NCBI GenBank assembly: GCA_023014485.1
Contig: JAJOZX010001073.1
Span: 191,001 to 255,000, forward strand
Origin: Bathynomus jamesi
Lineage: Eukaryota > Arthropoda > Malacostraca > Isopoda > Cirolanidae
Reading direction: 5' to 3'
DNA: 64,000 nt
A model generated the notes under the pieces. It was given only the letters and a program-made list of their open reading frames with translations, was not told the origin of the DNA and did not search any database. Shown here in pieces: positions 32,950 to 44,182 of this stretch. The translations under genes were made by a program, and so were the position numbers. Within the stretch, counting starts at the first letter, position 1. The number at the start of each line of letters is the position of its first letter.

Positions 32950-33415
32950 CAGTGCTGGGATTAGAGCCGCTAACTTTTTATTAGCGATACTTTAGCGCCG
33001 CTAATTTTCAAATTTGTTAACGAAACAGGTAGCGGCGCTAAGTTTTTAGAGAAAGTCAATCGCTAATTTTTCAAAACCACTTTTAGAAATTGAATAGAAT
33101 TTAGTCTTCGTTGGTTGGTTTTCGCTCTTAATATATACGAAAGGAACTCGCCTCCTAAGTAAAAATGTTTTAATTTTCGTAAACTATAACGTCATATTTT
33201 TGTACCTTAGTAACCAGTTATACCAAGGTGTGTGCTAATATATGCAAGTAAGCAGAACATATATAAATTGGGGTGGTTTCAGAAAAAAATTAGCGACAAA
33301 ATTAGCGTTAGCGGCGCTAACTGTTGAAATGTTTAGCGTTAGCGTTCGTGGCCCTAAATTTTATTGTAGTTAGCGTTAGCGGCGCTAACTTTAGGAGTTA
33401 GTGGACACAGCACTG
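32950..33415. mobile_element. Non-autonomous hAT element with TTAGCG repeats
   Basis: The ends CAGTGCTG and CAGCACTG flank 466 bp. Many subterminal ttagcgttagcggcgctaac motifs occur at both ends. The flanking octamers gcattatg and ctaatatg match at five of eight positions, so the duplication is decayed or not real. Confidence 0.72.
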
Positions 33416-33745
33416 CTAATATGCATATAGGTATAGGGCCATTCTGCAGTATTTTTTGTTGCGGATGAGAAAGACATACGTATAGTGTGGTATTTGGTAT
33501 TTTCTAATAATACCAAAATATAGGCCAATCCACAGTATTTTGGTATTTGGTATTTCTTTTCTAATACTCATATACACATGTGTGTCCCATCCACAACGAA
33601 CAAATACTGCGCAATGGCTCCATATACGGAATAAAAACCCCATTCTGTTACTTTTATGAAAAAGAAACCTCAATAATAAAACGTACATCAATTATAAAAT
33701 AACGAGCAAATAAAAATAAGGTCATTTTTTTCGGGACACCAGTGA
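33416..33745. other. No gene seen
   Basis: The stretch contains several ggtatttggtatttt repeats near 33490-33560. Nothing coding was recognised. Confidence 0.4.
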
Positions 33746-34934
33746 CTAGGGCTGTTAAAATGCCGAAATTTTCAATACCGGTATTGATACCGCTTATTTT
33801 GCCAATACCGGTATTGATACCGGTTTTATATTAAAATATTTTTATTTTTAAATCACCAATTTAATAGTGAAAAAAAGTTAAAAATTCATCTTTCACTCGA
33901 GTGCCCATAGCCATAAGAATGTATATATGTCTTCTTATACCAGCTAGCCTGTCGACCGACGTTGACTTTAGTCAGTTTAGTGGCTTAAAGCACCCGAACT
34001 CGAATCCAAGTCCTTCAAAATGTAAGCCTTGTGTTTTATTTAACCACTATGCCATTTAATATATGCCACAAATATTAAGTCTTGAAAAGATCCTATAGCT
34101 AAGGATATCTAATATAGCTATAATATATTGAATTATTAACAATCAACGAACATTATAAAAGGAAAAAATAGTCAAAATAAAAGAAAAATCCTTTAATGAA
34201 AAGTAAATTTACTATTAAAAATTATTATTCATTTTTCATTTTGAAAAATAGACTTAAGGAAACAAAGACTATCCAGAATTCTCAGAAAGACTCGATCTCA
34301 ATTTTGTGAGGTATAACCCTGCAGCCGAAAACGCTCCTTCGGATTCTACACTCGTAGGTCTAATGGAAAGTAACACATAATGGAGCTTATCTAAATTTTC
34401 TGTTCTTTTCGAAGACACTTCAAAACTCTTAAATTCTGTGTTGGAATCAAAGGTGGAAGGTTTGCTTCTCAATGGGATCTTTTCTAATTTCTCCATTTCT
34501 TGCATATATTCAGCGAGCAGTGAATCATCAATTTTATCCTTGTTCTCAACTTGAATTTCAGTTGGATTTTCAGGGCAGCAAGATGCTTCTTCGTTTTCAC
34601 CGTGTTTCTCGTATTCAACTAATTGTTCTTCATCTTCAAGGAAAAGTCTTAAAAATTCCCTCTGCAGTTCTCTTGAGCACTGTTTTAGATGATAATGATA
34701 CATTAAAATATTTTTTTTATTCTGAGGATTTCGAATATTTGTGTCTTTTTAGGAAAAAAGCAAACCCCTAAGCTCATATTTTTTAAATGCAATTCATATT
34801 TCGCCTAAAACAGCTATTTAAAAAAAAATTAAAAATATACTTCCAATACCGGTATTGACATCCACGGTATCGGTATTCTCTTTTTTCTAATACCGGTAGA
34901 ATACCGGTATTTCAATACCGGTATTCGGCCCTAG
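33746..34934 (-). mobile_element. hAT element with CTAGGGC ends
   Basis: The ends CTAGGGCTG and CGGCCCTAG, and arrays of aataccggtattgataccg-type subterminal repeats at 33770-33830 and 34845-34930, define the element. It contains a hAT C-terminal open frame. The flanking octamers do not match convincingly. Confidence 0.8.
34269..34703 (-). pseudogene. hAT transposase, C-terminal dimerisation region
   Basis: The 144-residue frame has an acidic linker (FLEDEEQLVEYEKHGENEEA) and ends in LLSIRPTSVESEGAFSAAGL followed by YLTKLRSSLSENSG. The R-P-T-S-V-E-S-E-x-A-F-S-A-A-G signature is the hAT dimerisation motif, with Gly in place of the usual Arg after SE. Zinc finger and catalytic domains are missing, so the element is non-autonomous. 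Confidence 0.85.
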
Positions 34935-34952
34935 ACACCACACACAATAATA

Positions 34953-37900
34953 CAGGGTGTGTATAAATAACGCGAGTGAAGAGAAATCCTATTTGAACTG
35001 GTTTAAACTAGTTTCAACTTGGTTTTTTAACTCAAAACATTTTCAACACCTCTTAATAAACCTTACTATGAAATATTATGGTGTGTCAGTTTTAGGAAGC
35101 AAATTGAAATCTTTAGATTTTCCTAGACTACTAGTGACCAAATGATGCATTTCTATGTGCTAAATCGAAATAGGGCTTTAAAATCCAGATTTGACCACTC
35201 CTAGCTACTTATATTTGAAGTTGAAGTTTATGAAAAATCAGCAATTTTTGCAAGTATTTTTTTTATTGTAATAACTACATTTTACATACATTACATACAA
35301 TTAAAGACATTTTGATTGTATTTCAATCTTAAAACTTAGAAATATAGATAGGTTTCTTGAACTTTGCCAAGGATGCATGTCTGCCTTGCTCTTGTTCCTG
35401 GACATGAGCTCCCTACTGTCCACCTGGCCACTGATGTACGCCTCCCTCCTCTCTTGTGAGTAAACATGTTGTGCTGCTTCAGTTGTCATTCTTACACACT
35501 TCTCTACTGACTGTGTGTGTGAGGGCCATGCAGGAACTTCCATTGGTCTATCCAGAAATTCCGATTGCAGCAGTGGTGAGGGAGCAGGTCAGAGGAGGCT
35601 CAATCACGTCAGAGTTCCAGTCACTAAGCTCCGAGAGTTTGGTGGCATCTAGGTTGATGTCAGGAGTCTTCCTGGGCTGACACTGCAGTCTCCTACCTGT
35701 GTGTCCTCATCTCCTTCACCTCTGATTTCCAGTATCTTCTTCACTGCCTCCCTCCTCTCCTCCTCCACCTCACTGCACAGCATGGCCTGGAGCACAGCCT
35801 CAGAGTGTGCATACCAGGCTGATCTCTTCACTGTAGGCATCACTACTCCTATCACTTCCTTCTTCTGACTTCTGAGCAGCTCCAGCTGGTACAGTACATG
35901 CCTGGGACCCTCCACCTAGCTGTGATTTAACTTGATGTTGAACCAGTTTGGCATGTAGACTCCCACTATGAATTCCACAATTATCCTCAGATTCTTCAGG
36001 TTCCTACCCCTCAGCCCATGTTTGGAAATCCACACTCTGCAGAACCTTAGAGCCGTGGTGACCCACCTACTGTGACAGACTGGCCCAATCTCCAGGAGAG
36101 CTAGACTCTGAGGTACCTCTCCCGATCTGATGGTAGTGATGATTCTTTAGCCATATGATTGGTCTGTGCTGAGGTCCTTGACTACCTCCTGACTGAGCTG
36201 GGGTAGAGGAGGACCAACAGTGATCCTCGTGAAGTTTGGGTTGATCTCCTCCAGCTCAGTGGCAGTGTCTAACATCTTCCCTAGGGCCCAGACCACTTGT
36301 TGTTGCTCAATGTCTTGCCATCCAGTGCAGTCACTATGTGTCTGAGACTCAGCTCCCAGTGTCACAGACAATCCACACCAACTTCCTGCTAACCTTGGCC
36401 TCCAAATAATGCATTACTCCTCCCTCCCAGCCAGTATTCACATTAGTACTGTCACCTCCTATGGTCAAAAGGGTCTGATCTGCTCCTCTCTCTCTCTCTC
36501 TCTCTTAGCCAGTTCACCAGATAATCAGCAATGACCTCAGCATGACTTCTCTCCTCTGCAGCTTCCTCTGGTACAAAATGCCACAAATATTTCCCACCTG
36601 GTTCATTGCACACTGTGTAGTGTTCTTACTTAATGAAGCCAGGAAACTGCCTGTCACTGCCCTCAGCTTCCATCATCACTTTGGTGTCATCTCTTTTTCC
36701 ATCAAAGAAGATACAGGTGATGCCATTTTCCCTAATCTCTTCATCAAACTTCTTGACCAGCTCCTTAGTCAGTCTCTCCTGAGCCCTCCTCACCTTGTTG
36801 TGGTCAATCACCAGTGCTATGTCAAACTCTGTGATAAGACCAGCATCAATCCAGGCAGCAGTGGTAATCTCTGCAGTCTCTCTCAGCCCAGTGTGATGTC
36901 TCAAGCTAGCCAGAGCTATGTTGGTGATATCTTCAGTGTTGTATTTCTTCTTCTTAGCCACAGGCAAGGAAGAAGTTGTCGCAGTCTCTGGTATGAAGTC
37001 TTCGTCCTCCTCTCTCCTCCCTGCCTCCTCCAGTATATCTCCAGTCTCCTCCAACTCCATCTCCAGCAGTGACTCCTCCCTCAACTCCTCTTCTTTCTTG
37101 GCTGACTTCTCTGCCTTCCTCCTCCTCTGCTCCTGTCTCTGCAGCACTGCCTCTGTCTCCTGGTCTCAGGGTGATCAGCTAGACCCATCTGGTGTGCCCC
37201 CACACTTCCCACCTTTTCTCTCTGACCTTTAATGAAGGCAAGTTCCTGCATTGGTATCTTCTGCTCGCTCCTGCAGCTGCAGTCAATGTGAACCTCACTG
37301 TTGCAGACAGGGTTGCACCCAAGCTCACTACAGCTCCTGATCACACAGTGACAGGTCAGGATGTCTACCAATTTGACCAGTTTTATCATGAAGCTATCTT
37401 TGACCTCTAGCTTCGCATTGCCAATGGACACCTTCACTGCATCATCCCACAGTGCCTTCACTTTAGCCCTGATCCTGACCTCAGTGTTGATTACAGGTCC
37501 TGTGAATAGAGCGTTGGCCTTTCCCCACTGAGCCAGTAGCCCTGGAACAATGCCGTTGTTAATCAGGTCATTAACTGAGTAATTCCTCCTGTCTTCCTCA
37601 CTCATCTCTCTCCTCAACAAACCATACCTCAGCAGATCTCTGACTGTGGGCAGCTCAGCAGGGGGAAGTTCCCTCCCAGTCCCCACCAAATGACTTAGGT
37701 GACAACTTGATTTGCTTCGGGTTCTGATTTCTTTCTGACTCATCCTGTGGACCTGTGAACAAAAGAAATGTCATTGAAATTTGGATAGGCCTACTGATTA
37801 TGATTACATAAAATTAAGTTAATTGAAATTCTTAATATCTTCCTATAAGCTCAGATAAAAGGTTGTGTTGTTATAGGTACAAGACTTAATTATTCAAAGT

Positions 37901-38364
37901 AATGACAATTTCATATATCTATCATATCAAAATATACAGAAAGTTTGGATCACACATAACATTTCGAATAATTTGAATTACACAATATTTACATTACGAA
38001 GTAATCAAAATTGTCAAAAAGGAGGGAAAACACACGCATTCACAATCTATCAATAGCACATTGATATACGATGCTACAGTCATATTTAGGTTATATTTCA
38101 AACCTTTATGGTAAAATATAAGTAGGTAAATGGCTTTTTTAAACAGCACTAAAGATATTTCTAAGTTTGCTAGATAATATGACATCATTTGAGCATTAGT
38201 AGTTTTTGAATTGTTGACTTTACTAAAATTGACACACCCTAATGGAATATACAGTTGTTATAAAAAGTACGTGTAATAAATATTACTAGTCCATGTTCAC
38301 TTATGTTAATATAATTCAAATCGGGTTTGTCTCTTCACTCGCGTTACTTTATATACACACCCGG
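34953..38364 (-). mobile_element. 3.4-kb DNA transposon of unknown superfamily, TA duplication
   Basis: C(A/C)GGGTGTGTATA and AACGCGAGTGAAGAG at the left end are mirrored at the right end (about 45 bp with small indels). TA flanks both sides (34951-34952, 38365-38366). One long leftward coding region fills the centre. The protein does not look like a mariner, hAT, Merlin or piggyBac transposase. Confidence 0.75.
35300..37743 (-). pseudogene. Large transposase-like protein of an unnamed family, with stops and frameshifts
   Basis: From the ATG at 37743 the protein has LPTVRDLLRYGLLRRE, a Cys/His cluster (CHCVIRSCSELGC, HIDCSCRSEQKIP) and KGQREKVGSVGAHQMGL. After a frame change near 37100 come a Glu/Lys-rich linker, IALASLRHHTGLRETAEITT, IDHNKVRRAQE and CIFFDGKRDDTKV. 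A stop at about 36620 is followed in frame by GGDSTNVNTGWEGG, LGKMLDTATELEEINPNF, GPVCHSRWVTTAL, RHVLYQLELLRSQKK and, in the last part, PSHTQSVEKCVRMT. Asp in FFDGK, Asp in GGDST and Glu in SVEKCV could form a DDE triad (inference). I remember this as a widespread uncharacterised invertebrate family. Confidence 0.65.
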
Positions 38365-38366
38365 TA

Positions 38367-38995
38367 TATACTGTATATATATATTTAGCGAAAGATTATT
38401 TACGGCTGGACCTAAAAATTTGGCCTCTTGTGACAATATTTAGGAATCTGTAGCCATAGCCAGATTAACAACGGTGCCTCAGGAGCGCGGGCCTGGGAAA
38501 ATATTAAGAAAAAATCTTTCCACACAGACACACACACACTAGTCGGTCTATTTTATTGGCTCTGGCTCTGGTTGATTAAGTATTAGAGACAATTGGCACT
38601 AAAACGTATACGACCCGATTAGCTGATCTTGAATTTTTTTTTGCTTAATACAAAACCTTTATTTGCGTTGTACTTTTTATTAAGTATAAAATATACTCTA
38701 AAAAAGCTTTCTTTTATGATTGAAACTTTTATGATACCTCTGTGGAAAATTATTCTACAATCATTTAATGATATCTAATCTCGAAATAATTAAGATTCCA
38801 CTCAAAGGGGTTCAAATTAAAGTCCAGATGTTATGGCAACAGCGAGCCACGCGAAAAAAATTATCACGCATCGTGTAACCGAAATATTACGAGTATTCAA
38901 TGTAAGAAAGGTTGAAATTATCACCAAATTAAGTCAGAGCATTTTTTAAGCTTTTCCCACTGGGCGACAAAGGTACATCGGGAAGTGGGGGGGGG
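38367..38995. other. No gene seen
   Basis: This is AT-rich sequence with a short (CA)n at 38522-38538 and nothing coding. cccactgggcgacaaagg at 38956 recurs inverted at 39705-39760. Confidence 0.4.
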
Positions 38996-39003
38996 GATTA
39001 ATG

Positions 39004-39466
39004 CAGGGGTGTGCTGCCAATTTCTTAACAATCGGTTCTGATACAGATAGGGGTGTAAATCGGCGAGCGCCAATGGCGCGAGTCATTAAGCTAGGAGGTC
39101 TTGGGTGAGCGGTAGCTCTCCCAGCGGAGTCCGGGGCAGAGCCAACGCATTTTAGCTTTTCCAAACAGCATTTTGTAACATTTTTGCAGAAATTATTTAA
39201 CATTCTTTACACTCACTAACGACAGAATCATCTAAAAATAAACTAATTTTTCACCAAAAAATAAATAAATATTGAAACGACCACTGCTTGTGATACTACC
39301 TATAGTTTTCTATAAAATCCTGAAAAAATGGAAAAAAATTAGATATAAATAAATTTCTACTGACTGTTAAATATTTGTTAAAAACAAACAAACGGTTCGG
39401 TGATCCAATCAAAATTTAACAACCGGTTCGGGCGAACCGGACCGAACCGGTGCCAGCACACCCCTG
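39004..39466. mobile_element. Non-autonomous hAT element
   Basis: The ends CAGGGGTGTGCTG and CAGCACACCCCTG are perfect inverted repeats. The flanks GATTAATG (38996-39003) and GATTAAGG (39467-39474) are an 8-bp duplication with one change. aaccggttcg-type subterminal motifs lie near the right end. 463 bp, non-coding. Confidence 0.9.
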
Positions 39467-39474
39467 GATTAAGG

Positions 39475-39942
39475 ATACTATGGATCCGGATGTTCCCTAA
39501 TCAGGCCACCATCCCCGTGTCGTCTGAAATAACACTAGCATTATCTATATATAAATATTCAATGTAAATTTCATATTTACATTTAGGATAAACAGTTCTA
39601 ATTGTGGCATATGTGCGTGTATTATATGTATTTATATGGCTTCCAAGACAATGCTCCAAAGACAACTCCCAAGACAATTCTATTTTTACAAATTTTGAAA
39701 ATTCCTTGTCGCCCAGTACCCTAAAATTTCATTTACTGGGCGACAAATTTTCTTCATTGGGTGACATTCATGTCGCCCACTCGCTAGGTTAAAAAATGTT
39801 CTGAAATAAGTAGTAACTCACTGAAACTCGGAGTCGGAAACGAAGTTGTCGCCATTTTTAAAACCATTAAACCATTATTGCCATTGTTCTTACGCTTTCG
39901 TAAGATTATATCGTAATTGTGTAAATTAGGACTGATACAGAG
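39475..39942. other. No gene; short stem-loop
   Basis: TTGTCGCCCAGTA at 39708 and TACTGGGCGACAA at 39737 form a 13-bp stem around an AT-rich loop. Nothing coding is recognised. Confidence 0.45.
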
Positions 39943-39950
39943 ATTGGTTG

Positions 39951-40407
39951 GGGGCTTTTCCGTTCTATGGGCACCAACGAGGTCAGGTTAGGATAGGTTA
40001 GGCATGACCAATAATAATGTAATAAATCGTCCAATTTTTGAAGAAATGACAAATATTTTTTGTTTTTATTGATGTTCATAGCTGTTAAATTAAAAAAATT
40101 AAATTTCTCCTATTCAAAATGAGATCACCTGAAGATCCGTCACCCCAGCCTTTTTTAGTAAGCTTTATAAGGCTAACTAACGAAAATATCACGACCTAAC
40201 CTAACCAATCGTCAAGGGCGTACGCCGTACAGTTGACCTAACGATTGTTAGGTAGGTCGTGATATTTTTGTTAGTTAGCCTTATAAAGCTAACTAAAAAA
40301 GGCTTGGGTGACGGATCTTCAGGTGATCCTCAAAATGTACTAATTATTAATAAAAAGTTAAAATAAGTTTATCTCATTTGAATGGTGCCCATAGAACGGA
40401 AAAGTCC
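39951..40407. mobile_element. Foldback MITE with 8-bp duplication
   Basis: CTTTTCCGTTCTATGGGCACC near 39954 pairs with the complement ending near 40404. Arms of a second inverted repeat (40131-40197 and 40250-40327) meet at the centre. A perfect 8-bp duplication ATTGGTTG (39943-39950, 40408-40415) flanks it. The GG-type start and the duplication length match the GGAGCAAG MITEs. The centre holds cctaaccaatcgtcaagggc. Confidence 0.88.
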
Positions 40408-40415
40408 ATTGGTTG

Positions 40416-41010
40416 TTATAACAAATTTCTCTTTCATTATTTATCAATCTACAACTTTTTAGTCAACTTTTTTTTAGTTAATATTTCAATTTAGAATACT
40501 TACTATCTAATAAATAATAAAACTGAGTGTGGTATTTCCACACGTTATTGTGAGGAGAGTATTTACATTGGTTTAACTCGCAATGTCTCCGAAGTGCGTG
40601 CTTGGAGAACAGAAATGGGTACAATTCCATGAATAACATCCAACCCGACTATCCATTTATTTACATAGTTCATTCTTTAACTATTTTATTATATTTATTA
40701 TTATATACATGGGCGCCAACCCCTATGGGACAGGGGGGGTACATGTACCCTCCACTTTTTGAAGGCCGAGGACAAAGTATCAATTTTACCCCCCCCTACT
40801 ATTTGGGAATTATTAGGAACTGTTAGTGGAGTAACGGTATTCCAAAGTAATAAGGGGAATTATAATACATGAATAAATATTATTATTTATTATTATTATT
40901 ATATTATAATATATTATTTTTGTTACGATATTTTAAATACATGTACTAAAAATCCATTAATTTTGATATCCAAATGTACACCCAACTTTTTGATAGCGAT
41001 TTGCGCCCAT
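40416..41010. other. No gene; one copy of a 140-bp repeat
   Basis: 40598-40736 repeats at 43641-43778 in the same orientation with a few substitutions. Just after it, a C/G-tract segment (40728-40800) resembles the terminal region of ZMYM1-like hAT elements, which I could not delimit. Confidence 0.5.
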
Positions 41011-41045
41011 GATTATTATTATTATTATTATATATTATATATATA

Positions 41046-41080
<35 letters not shown>
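41011..41080. repeat. TTA/TA microsatellite
   Basis: An imperfect (TTA)n then (TA)n run directly before the TA target of the next element. Confidence 0.95.
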
Positions 41081-41083
<3 letters not shown>

Positions 41084-41086
41084 GTA

Positions 41087-41857
41087 CAGGGTGTCCCATA
41101 AGTCCGGCATCATAGGAAAATAATAAAAAAAGGCAAAACAAAAGCTTTTATTTACAGAACGTGCGCAATATGTCCACCATTGTTTTCAATACACAAATTC
41201 AGACGTGAAACCCAGTCAGCAAGCACACGGTGAATGATGTCAGGAGTAATGGTGTTACATGTCCCAATAATGCGCTGCCACAAATGTTCAACACTCCTAA
41301 TTTTCTCTGCGTATACCAGCGCTTTCAAGTGGCCCCAGAGATAAACATCTAGTGGCGTGAGATCCGGGCTTCTAGCTGGCCATTCCACAGGCCCTCGACG
41401 TCCTATCCAATGACCAGGGAATTGTTGGTACAGGTATTCCCTTACTTGGGTGCTGTACTATAATGTGCAGGAGCGCCGTCTTGCTGGAACCATGTTGGGA
41501 AATTTCCTTCTTCGTTCAAGACACTGGGAAATGCTTCTTCCTTGAGCATACGTAGGTAGGTGCCTCCAGTGACATGTTCATCGAAAAAGAGGGGGCCTAT
41601 GATGCGATTCTTCCAAATGCCACACCATACCATCACCCGAGATGCACCTTGTTCCTTTGAAGAGGTATACCAGTGAGGGTTGTTTTGAGACCAGTAGCGG
41701 GTGTTCTGTCGATTTACCTCACCATTTCCATAAAAAACAGCCTCGTCACTGAACAGAATGGTGGACGGGAAATTGGCATCCCGAGCATATGAATTATGGT
41801 TTGTAGAAATAGAAAAATATGAATTTCCCTATGATGCCGGACTTATGGGACACCCTG
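41087..41857 (-). mobile_element. Tc1/mariner-like element, internally deleted
   Basis: CAGGGTGTCCCATAAGTCCG at 41087 and its complement ending at 41857 are inverted repeats of about 28 bp flanked by TA (41085-41086, 41858-41859). The transposase reads leftwards and lacks its N-terminal DNA-binding part. Confidence 0.92.
41152..41800 (-). pseudogene. Tc1/mariner-like transposase, catalytic part with a frameshift
   Basis: Leftwards from about 41800: ARDANFPSTILFSDEAVFYG (first catalytic Asp), then MMVWCGIWKNRIIGPLFFDE and WFQQDGAPAHYS (second Asp). A frame change near 41445 precedes WPARSPDLTPLDVYLWGHLK (third Asp) and the normal C-terminus to a stop at 41152. All three acidic residues are recognisable, but the HTH domains are deleted and the frame is broken. 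Confidence 0.86.
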
Positions 41858-41910
41858 TATATGATGTATATTAAATTATATTAGAGTGTTTTATGCTTTT
41901 ATTATTACTA

Positions 41911-42785
41911 GTACAGTTCCCGTCGCTTCGCTGACGGTTAGACAGGCTAAACTACAGAAAAGAACGCAGCCGTGAAAATTTTGAGCTTCACATTGTGTCA
42001 ACATTTCTGAATCTGGTATCTCCCAAAACCTCCTCACCCCCATTCATGCAACTTGGGGGCTAACCCCCTCCCCATTACCCCCACCCCTCCCCATTACCCC
42101 ACCCATCCCCCATTACCCCCACCCCCACCCTTCCCCCATTACCCCCACCCCCACCCTTCCCCCATTACTGCCCGGGATAAATTTCACAAACAGACAAACA
42201 GACAGGCTAAACTACAGAAAAGAACACAGTCATGAAAATCTTGAGCTTCACAATGCCGCCCGTAATACAATTTCTGAATTTTTTTCTCACAATTTTTTCT
42301 CACAATTTCTGAGTGTGACGGACGGACGGACAGACGGACAGCTCTCTTATTATAGTATATTAGTACAGTTCCCGTCACTTCGCTGACGGTTAGACAGGCT
42401 AAACTACAAAAAAAGAACCCAGCCGTGAAAATTTTGAGCTTCACATTGTGTCAACATTTCTGAATCTGGTATCTCCCAAAACCTCCTCACCCCCATTCAT
42501 ACAACTTCGGGGCTAACCCCCTCCCCCATTACCCCCACCCCCACCCTTCCCCCCACCCCAACCCTTCCCCCCTTCCCCCCACCCCAACCCTTCCCCCATT
42601 GCTAAACTACAGAAAAGAACACAGTCATGAAAATCTTGAGCTTCACATTGCCGCCCGTAATACAATTTCTGAATTTTTTTTACAATTTCTGATTTTTTTT
42701 CTCACAATTTCTGAAAGCGTGACGGACGGACAGACAGACAGACGGACAGACAGACGGACAGCTCTCTTATTATAATATATAGATA
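41911..42785 (+). repeat. Two tandem copies of a 452-bp C-rich repeat element
   Basis: Each unit starts GTACAGTTCCCGTC(G/A)CTTCG, contains caggctaaactacagaaaag and ttttgagcttcacattg blocks and an expanding ccattacccccaccccc tract, and ends with gacggacagacggacagctc then ttattata. The units start at 41911 and 42363. A related unit is at 58300-58737. The element class is unknown. Confidence 0.75.
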
Positions 42786-42850
42786 GATTATTATATACTT
42801 AGATTAATAGGGTCTTCAAGACCAATATCGGTTCAAGAAAAAGGAAAATT

Positions 42851-43420
42851 GTGAAGGAAAAGTATTGGCAAAATATTCCAAAAGTGACCATCTTCTTCCA
42901 ACCGAAATCCGATTCAGATGTAGTCAATAGTGGACCAGATTCATTTGCAGAAACAAATTATGCCACAGTAGCGTTTAGCAGCAGTGTTACGAATATTGAA
43001 GGGAGTGGACAGGATGATTCACCCGTTTCTTCTACGAGTGATCCTAATTAATTTAGTCCATTTGGACAACGGTAATAATGAAATTCAGACCTTAAAGGAA
43101 TCGAATATTTTTTTCACTATTATTACTGATCCGGAAATGTAGGTTGTAAATGAAGAAATTGGTCTAAAGCTGTCCCTGTTCAATGTCAAAATGATGATTC
43201 AGACTTCAGCTGAATTAACTCTAAGAATGTACGGTGAAGGACAAATCGTAAACGTAGATTTCTCACTGAAGGATCATTTTCTCGGACACCGTCCAATGGA
43301 GAACGAATAAAAAGAGTGGCTGCTTATTCTCCGTGAATAAAAAGGTTCACCATTCACCACTAATTTTAATGACTGGGAGGCACATGCTAATCGAGCAGTG
43401 AGAACATTAAAATAGTGTCT
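42851..43420 (+). pseudogene. ZMYM1-like hAT transposase, N-terminal remnant
   Basis: 42851-43051 encodes KVTIFFQPKSDSDVV and a Ser/Asp-rich stretch. 43190-43420 in broken frames encodes LKDHFLGHRPMENER, a WLLxS-type stretch and FNDWEAHANRAVRTLK, which resemble the TTF-type zinc-finger region of ZMYM1-like hAT proteins. The assignment depends on later pieces (44050-44182, 44820-45087) fitting the same protein in order. Confidence 0.45.
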
Positions 43421-43640
43421 ATCATAGAGTAACGTTATCTGGCTTAAGCGAACCGTCGCGTCGCCGACAGTGCCTCCGATAGGCGTCCGCGGGGAGAGGG
43501 GGCCCACATTGGCCGGCAACTTTTTTCATATCACGTGAATTCTTTCCCTCAAGTCGTTGCGAAATAATTTTAAAAATTTTTGTGTTAATTTTAGTGTTTT
43601 CCGTCTGTCTAGTTAGTCTTCAGCTACTTGCTGTAACTCT

Positions 43641-43778
43641 GGAGAACAGAAATAGGTACAATTCCATGAATAACATCCAACCCGACTATTCATTTATTTA
43701 CACAGTTCATTCTTTAACTATTTTATTATAATTATTATTATATACATGGGCGCAAATCCCTATGGGATAAGGGGGTTA
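43641..43778 (+). repeat. Second copy of the 140-bp repeat at 40598-40736
   Basis: It begins ggagaacagaaat and ends at catgggcgcaaatccctatg, same orientation, with a few substitutions against the first copy. It lies inside the ZMYM1-like hAT remnant, so both copies may be pieces of that family. Confidence 0.75.
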
Positions 43779-44049
43779 CTTGCTGTAACTGTTTTCATCC
43801 TGTTTCGCTACAAAGTAATTTTTAGTTCTTGTTGCTCAATTAAACCGGACGTCAACTGCCACTGACATTCTCATGACTGAGGCTCATAAAAAAAACATTT
43901 ACGATGTCCAGTATCTCCGGATAGGCTGTCAAATCTGGCTATTATCTCCACTGAACTAAATTTAGGAAGAAAACTAAGTTATGCGAACATTACTGACGAT
44001 TTGGCGTCTAGGAAAAAGTAGGAAAAATATGGAAGAGAAGTGCCGATGA

Positions 44050-44182
44050 AGAAATGTAAAAAAGTACTAGTATTTGACCGGTTCGTGGAGGTTATAGCTT
44101 CTCAGTGAACATGGTTTGGCTTTCAAAGAGAATGAACAACTTAAATCTCCATACAATGACACTTATTTTGGGATACTGGAAC
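44050..44182 (+). pseudogene. ZMYM1-like hAT transposase, middle remnant
   Basis: The reading gives FVEVIAS, then LAFKENEQLKSPYNDTYFG and ILEL. This matches the R-G-L-A-F-R-G-H-x-E pattern before a G-N-Y-L-G-x-L-E-L motif in ZMYM1-like hAT proteins. It is cut by the LINE-B fragment starting at 44183, which produces an accidental chimeric frame with the LINE (44116-44376). Confidence 0.6.

Noticed and set aside
35456..35680. Small plus-strand protein
   Set aside because: It is antisense to the C-terminal part of the 3.4-kb element's protein.
36542..37232. Plus-strand frames of up to 176 codons
   Set aside because: They are antisense shadows of the leftward protein at 35300-37743; the Ser-rich runs mirror its Glu-rich linker.
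42053..42235. Pro-rich small protein
   Set aside because: It is the translation of the C-rich tract of the repeat unit.
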